DNA from: Acidithiobacillus_B sp049965315
GTDB taxonomy: Bacteria; Pseudomonadota; Gammaproteobacteria; Acidithiobacillales; Acidithiobacillaceae
Length of the DNA stretch: 14,498 nt
Assembly (NCBI RefSeq): GCF_049965315.1
Contig: NZ_JBMFWL010000042.1
Coordinates: forward strand, 1-14,498
Reading direction: 5' to 3'
The translations under genes were made by a program, and so were the position numbers. Below, in pieces: positions 12,153 through 14,498 of this stretch. The notes under the pieces were generated by a model that had not been told where the DNA came from, made no database searches, and saw only the letters and a program-made list of their open reading frames with translations. Numbering within the stretch: the stretch's first letter is position 1; every line of letters begins with the position of its first letter.

Positions 12153-13520
12153 ATGCCCAAGCCCATTTTACTGGTCGAAGATGAAAAAAATCTCCGCCAC
12201 GTCCTGCTTGCCGTCCTCAACGCCGAGGGCTTCAGCACCATGGAGGCGGAGAGCGCCGAACAGGCCCTGGAACGGCTGAGCGAGGTCATGCCCGCCCTGA
12301 TCATCTCGGATCAGCGTTTGCCGGGCATCTCCGGGACCGAACTGTTGCGCACCGTCAAAAAGCGTTACCCGCAGTTGCCCTTCATCATCACCACCGCCTA
12401 CGGCGAGATTGAACAGGCCGTAGACGCCATCAAGGCAGGTGCCGAGCACTACCTCACCAAACCCGTGGATGAGGGCGAACTCATAGCCCTCATTCGCCAG
12501 ACCCTCAGCCGCTTCGGCACCCCCTTGCCGCCCATGCGCCAGGAGCCGCGCCGCCACGGCCTGATCGGCATCAGCCGCGCCATCGAGACCCTGCTTGAAA
12601 TCATCGATCTGGTGGCCCCCGCCCCCTCCAACGTCCTCATCACCGGAGAATCGGGCACCGGCAAGGAACTGGTGGCCAAGGCCCTGCACCTGGCCTCACC
12701 GCGGGCGCAGCAGCCTTTTGTGGCCTTCAATTGCGGAGCCATCCCCCTGGAGTTGGTGGAAAGCGAAATTTTCGGTTATGAACGGGGCGCCTTCACCGGC
12801 GCGACGCGCTCCCAACCCGGCAAACTCGAACTGGCGGCCAACGGCACCCTCTTCCTCGACGAAGTGGGTGACATGCCGCTGTCCATGCAGGTCAAGCTCC
12901 TGCGGGCGCTGCAGGAACGGGAGTTCACCCGCCTGGGAACCCACCAGCCGGTGCGCCTGTCGGCACGCATTGTTGCGGCAACCCATGTGGACATCGCCAA
13001 GGCCGTGGCGGAGGGGCGCTTTCGCGAAGATCTGTACTATCGGCTCAATGTCATCCCCCTCCATATTCCGCCCCTGCGGGAAAGGCGTGCCGACATCGCC
13101 CCCCTGGTGCAGCATTTTCTGGGGCAGGTTTGCCAGGCCATCGGCCGGCCGGCCATGAGCATCACGCCGGAGGCCATGGCTGCCTTTGAAGCCTATGACT
13201 GGCCCGGCAATATCCGTCAGCTCGAAAACCTCATCGAGCGGATGGTGGTCCTCAATCGCCACGGCGTCATCCAGCGCGCGGACCTGCCCGCCGAACTGCA
13301 CCAGGCCCAGGGCGAAGGAATCGATGCCCCCGGTGCCGGCCCCTTCGACCTGCCGTCGCTGGAACGCCAGACGGTGCTGGGCGCCCTGGAAAAGACCCGT
13401 TTCAACCAGAGCCAGGCCGCCGTCCTCCTCGGCATCAGCCGCAAGCAATTACGCACGCGCATGAAAAACATCGGCCTGCTCGGGAAGCAGGACAGCGAAG
13501 ACGATGGCGGCGAGAGTTGA
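12153..13520 (+). CDS. tspR: Sigma-54-dependent response regulator, TspR-like (NtrC family)
   Basis: A 455-aa NtrC-type activator with all three domains. The receiver has the acidic pair E9-D10, phospho-acceptor D53 in ISDQRLPG and K103. The AAA+ domain (about 137-365) has Walker A GESGTGKE (165-172), the sigma-54 contact loop GAFTGA (212-217) and Walker B LFLDE (D236, E237). A Fis-type helix-turn-helix sits at about 405-443 (NQSQAAVLLGISRKQLR). Phosphorylation by the kinase encoded 23 nt upstream should allow it to drive open-complex formation at sigma-54 promoters. The sigma-54 sites before this operon and before soxX are the obvious targets. In A. caldus the equivalent TspR activates the sox cluster. 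The intact GAFTGA shows it can work with sigma-54. Its ribosome binding site is poor, which suggests coupling to the kinase gene. Confidence 0.93.
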   Translation: MPKPILLVEDEKNLRHVLLAVLNAEGFSTMEAESAEQALERLSEVMPALIISDQRLPGISGTELLRTVKKRYPQLPFIITTAYGEIEQAVDAIKAGAEHYLTKPVDEGELIALIRQTLSRFGTPLPPMRQEPRRHGLIGISRAIETLLEIIDLVAPAPSNVLITGESGTGKELVAKALHLASPRAQQPFVAFNCGAIPLELVESEIFGYERGAFTGATRSQPGKLELAANGTLFLDEVGDMPLSMQVKLLRALQEREFTRLGTHQPVRLSARIVAATHVDIAKAVAEGRFREDLYYRLNVIPLHIPPLRERRADIAPLVQHFLGQVCQAIGRPAMSITPEAMAAFEAYDWPGNIRQLENLIERMVVLNRHGVIQRADLPAELHQAQGEGIDAPGAGPFDLPSLERQTVLGALEKTRFNQSQAAVLLGISRKQLRTRMKNIGLLGKQDSEDDGGES

Positions 13521-13535
13521 GCCGGGACGTCCGGC
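13521..13535 (+). terminator. Hairpin directly after the regulator gene
   Basis: GCCGG and CCGGC (13521-13525 and 13531-13535) enclose GACGT right after the tspR stop, followed by a pyrimidine stretch with only three T in a row. A second stem, CAGGG with CCCTG (13588-13592 and 13600-13604), lies 53 nt further. Both may help end the signalling transcript before sox; neither is a textbook intrinsic terminator. Confidence 0.3.
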
Positions 13536-13549
13536 CCCTTTCTCCGGGC

Positions 13550-13565
13550 TGGTCCGTTTGGCACA
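13550..13565 (+). promoter_or_regulatory. Candidate TspR upstream activator site of the sox promoter
   Basis: TGGTCCGTTTGGCACA is an imperfect palindrome with the skeleton TG-N2-CC-N4-GG-N2-CA. It matches nine of the twelve arm positions of the A. caldus TspR site as I recall it (TGTCCCAAATGGGACA) with the same 4-nt spacer. It lies about 100 nt upstream of the -24 box at 13661, a normal distance for a sigma-54 activator site. Confidence 0.42.
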
Positions 13566-13660
13566 GTCCCGCTCCCTGCCGGCCCCCCAGGGCTCCTTAC
13601 CCTGTCTGGCAGTCGCCGGGAATTAGGCTATCAATGAAGGCACAGGTGTTGTTCAAATAA

Positions 13661-13676
13661 TGGCATGAAACCTGCT
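13661..13676 (+). promoter_or_regulatory. Sigma-54 (-24/-12) promoter of the sox operon
   Basis: TGGCATGAAACCTGCT matches TGGCACG-N4-TTGCW with two substitutions (T for C, C for T). The invariant GG (13662-13663) and GC (13674-13675) stand exactly 10 nt apart. Transcription would begin near 13687, about 39 nt ahead of the soxX ATG. The preceding 40 bases are AT-richer than the genes around them and contain TATCAA (13629-13634), a half match to an IHF site, where DNA bending would be expected. Confidence 0.8.
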
Positions 13677-13725
13677 AAATAAAACCGTCGCCCCCGTGGC
13701 AACGGATGCGCCAAAGGAGGAGTCC

Positions 13726-14118
13726 ATGAAAATCCATTTGCTGCAGTGCATCACCCGATCCCTCATCATCGGAGCCATGTCCATCGTTCCGTTTGGCGCG
13801 TCGGCCCTGGCCGATGGCACAGACATGACGAAAAACATCGACGCCGGCCGTACCCTGGCCTTCGATCGGGCCAAGGGCAACTGCCTCGCCTGTCATGCCC
13901 TGCCGGGCGGCACCATGGCCGGCGATATCGGCCCGGCCCTGCCGATGAAGGGCGTGACTTTCCAACAAATGTTCCAGACCAAGGAAAAACTGGTGGCATT
14001 CCTTGCCGATCCGGAAAAGATGTTTCCCTACGCCAACATGCCCGAGTTCGGCAAGAACAAAGTACTCACCCATGAGGAATTGGGCCTCATTGCCGACTAT
14101 TTGTGGTCATTGAAATAA
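13726..14118 (+). CDS. soxX: SoxX, monohaem cytochrome c subunit of SoxXA
   Basis: A 130-aa precursor. A signal peptide runs to about residue 29 (cut after ALA). The single haem-binding motif CLACH (C53, C56, H57) and the likely distal ligand M105 in YANMPEFG are those of SoxX. The C-terminal ELGLIADYLWSLK matches the class I cytochrome c end helix. SoxXA works in the periplasm, oxidatively coupling thiosulfate to the swinging-arm cysteine of SoxY. The ATG at 13726 has GGAGGAG three nt away and gives a clean signal peptide; an in-frame GTG at 13696 would add a ten-residue charged lead and is rejected. It is first in the sox operon, 25 nt before soxY, with a sigma-54 promoter directly upstream. 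Confidence 0.94.
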   Translation: MKIHLLQCITRSLIIGAMSIVPFGASALADGTDMTKNIDAGRTLAFDRAKGNCLACHALPGGTMAGDIGPALPMKGVTFQQMFQTKEKLVAFLADPEKMFPYANMPEFGKNKVLTHEELGLIADYLWSLK

Positions 14119-14143
14119 CATACCTTGCAAAGGAGTATCAGTC

Positions 14144-14498
14144 GTGACGAAAAACACCATGCAACGACGTCAGTTTTTGAGCGCAACTCTTGCCACCGGT
14201 GCCGTGGCAACGGCGGCGGGATTGGGCTTGCTGCGCCCCCAGCTCGCATTCGCCGGTGATGTCTCGAGCTGGCCGGCCAAGGCCTTCGATGCCAAAGTGT
14301 TGAACGATGCCATGATGGCCAGCGTCGGCAAAACGGATGTAGCGGTATCTCCCAAGGTCAAGCTGACCGCCCCCACCATTGCCGAAAACGGCGGTGCCGT
14401 CCCCGTTACCATCCAGGTGGATTCGCCCATGATGGCGGACGATTATATTGCCACGGTATATCTCTTTGTCGATCACAACCCGACGCCCTTGGCAAGCC
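14144..14498 (+). CDS. soxY: SoxY, sulfur-carrier subunit of SoxYZ (N-terminal 118 residues, partial)
   Basis: The frame is open from a GTG at 14144 to the right window edge. The first residues hold a twin-arginine signal, QRRQFLSAT, then a hydrophobic stretch and a likely cut after AFA, so the protein is exported folded, usually with SoxZ. The mature part (TVYLFVDHNPTPLA and the region before it) is the SoxY immunoglobulin-like fold. SoxY carries sulfur intermediates on a cysteine in its C-terminal GGCGG arm, which lies beyond the window. The GTG start is chosen because AAAGGAG ends 8 nt upstream; the ATG at 14159 lacks a ribosome binding site, although the Tat signal would fit either start. 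Confidence 0.93.
   Translation, partial: MTKNTMQRRQFLSATLATGAVATAAGLGLLRPQLAFAGDVSSWPAKAFDAKVLNDAMMASVGKTDVAVSPKVKLTAPTIAENGGAVPVTIQVDSPMMADDYIATVYLFVDHNPTPLAS

Noticed and set aside
13559..13573. TGGCACAGTCCCGCT as a second sigma-54 promoter before soxX
   Set aside because: GG and GC are separated by 9 nt instead of 10, a change that abolishes sigma-54 recognition. It overlaps the likely activator palindrome instead.

Overview
The window reads as a chromosomal segment of a chemolithoautotrophic sulfur-oxidising gammaproteobacterium-like organism, most likely of the class Acidithiobacillia. The main reason is gene order. Rhodanese, tusA, dsrE, hdrC and a presumed hdrB follow one another as in the sulfur-oxidising heterodisulfide-reductase-like (sHdr) locus of Acidithiobacillus. 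A histidine kinase and a sigma-54 activator also sit directly in front of sox genes, as in the TspS-TspR arrangement known from A. caldus. The DNA is moderately GC-rich throughout and codes densely. I see no insertion sequences, tRNA or rRNA genes, CRISPR arrays or phage genes.

Left part (1-2147, minus strand): a sulfane-sulfur trafficking and oxidation operon, reading right to left as rhodanese, tusA, dsrE, hdrC and the first 53 codons of the next gene (hdrB by position). Rhodanese, TusA and DsrE pass protein-bound sulfane sulfur in the cytoplasm to the sHdr complex, which is thought to release sulfite. A candidate extended -10 promoter lies in front of tusA.

Middle part (2207-7865, minus strand): soeA, soeB and soeC, encoding a cytoplasm-facing molybdenum-dependent sulfite dehydrogenase, followed by moaA for molybdenum-cofactor synthesis. 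A 10-bp GC-rich hairpin flanked by a second pair of complementary arms lies in the soeA upstream region. Then come an unrecognised 101-aa gene on the plus strand (8122-8427) and moaC on the minus strand (8449-8949).

Right part (8952-14498, plus strand): a three-gene signalling operon encoding a secreted protein with two tandem PhnD-like binding domains, a membrane histidine kinase and a sigma-54-dependent response regulator. It is followed by soxX and the start of soxY. Excellent sigma-54 (-24/-12) promoters precede both the signalling operon and soxX, so the regulator probably activates both sox and its own operon.

Taken together, the periplasmic Sox system oxidises thiosulfate, sulfane sulfur is passed through Rhd, TusA and DsrE to sHdr and becomes sulfite in the cytoplasm, and SoeABC oxidises that sulfite to sulfate with electrons going to quinone. 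MoaA and MoaC supply the cofactor. The least described element is the secreted double-PhnD protein coupled to the kinase, which may make the sox regulator a three-component system.
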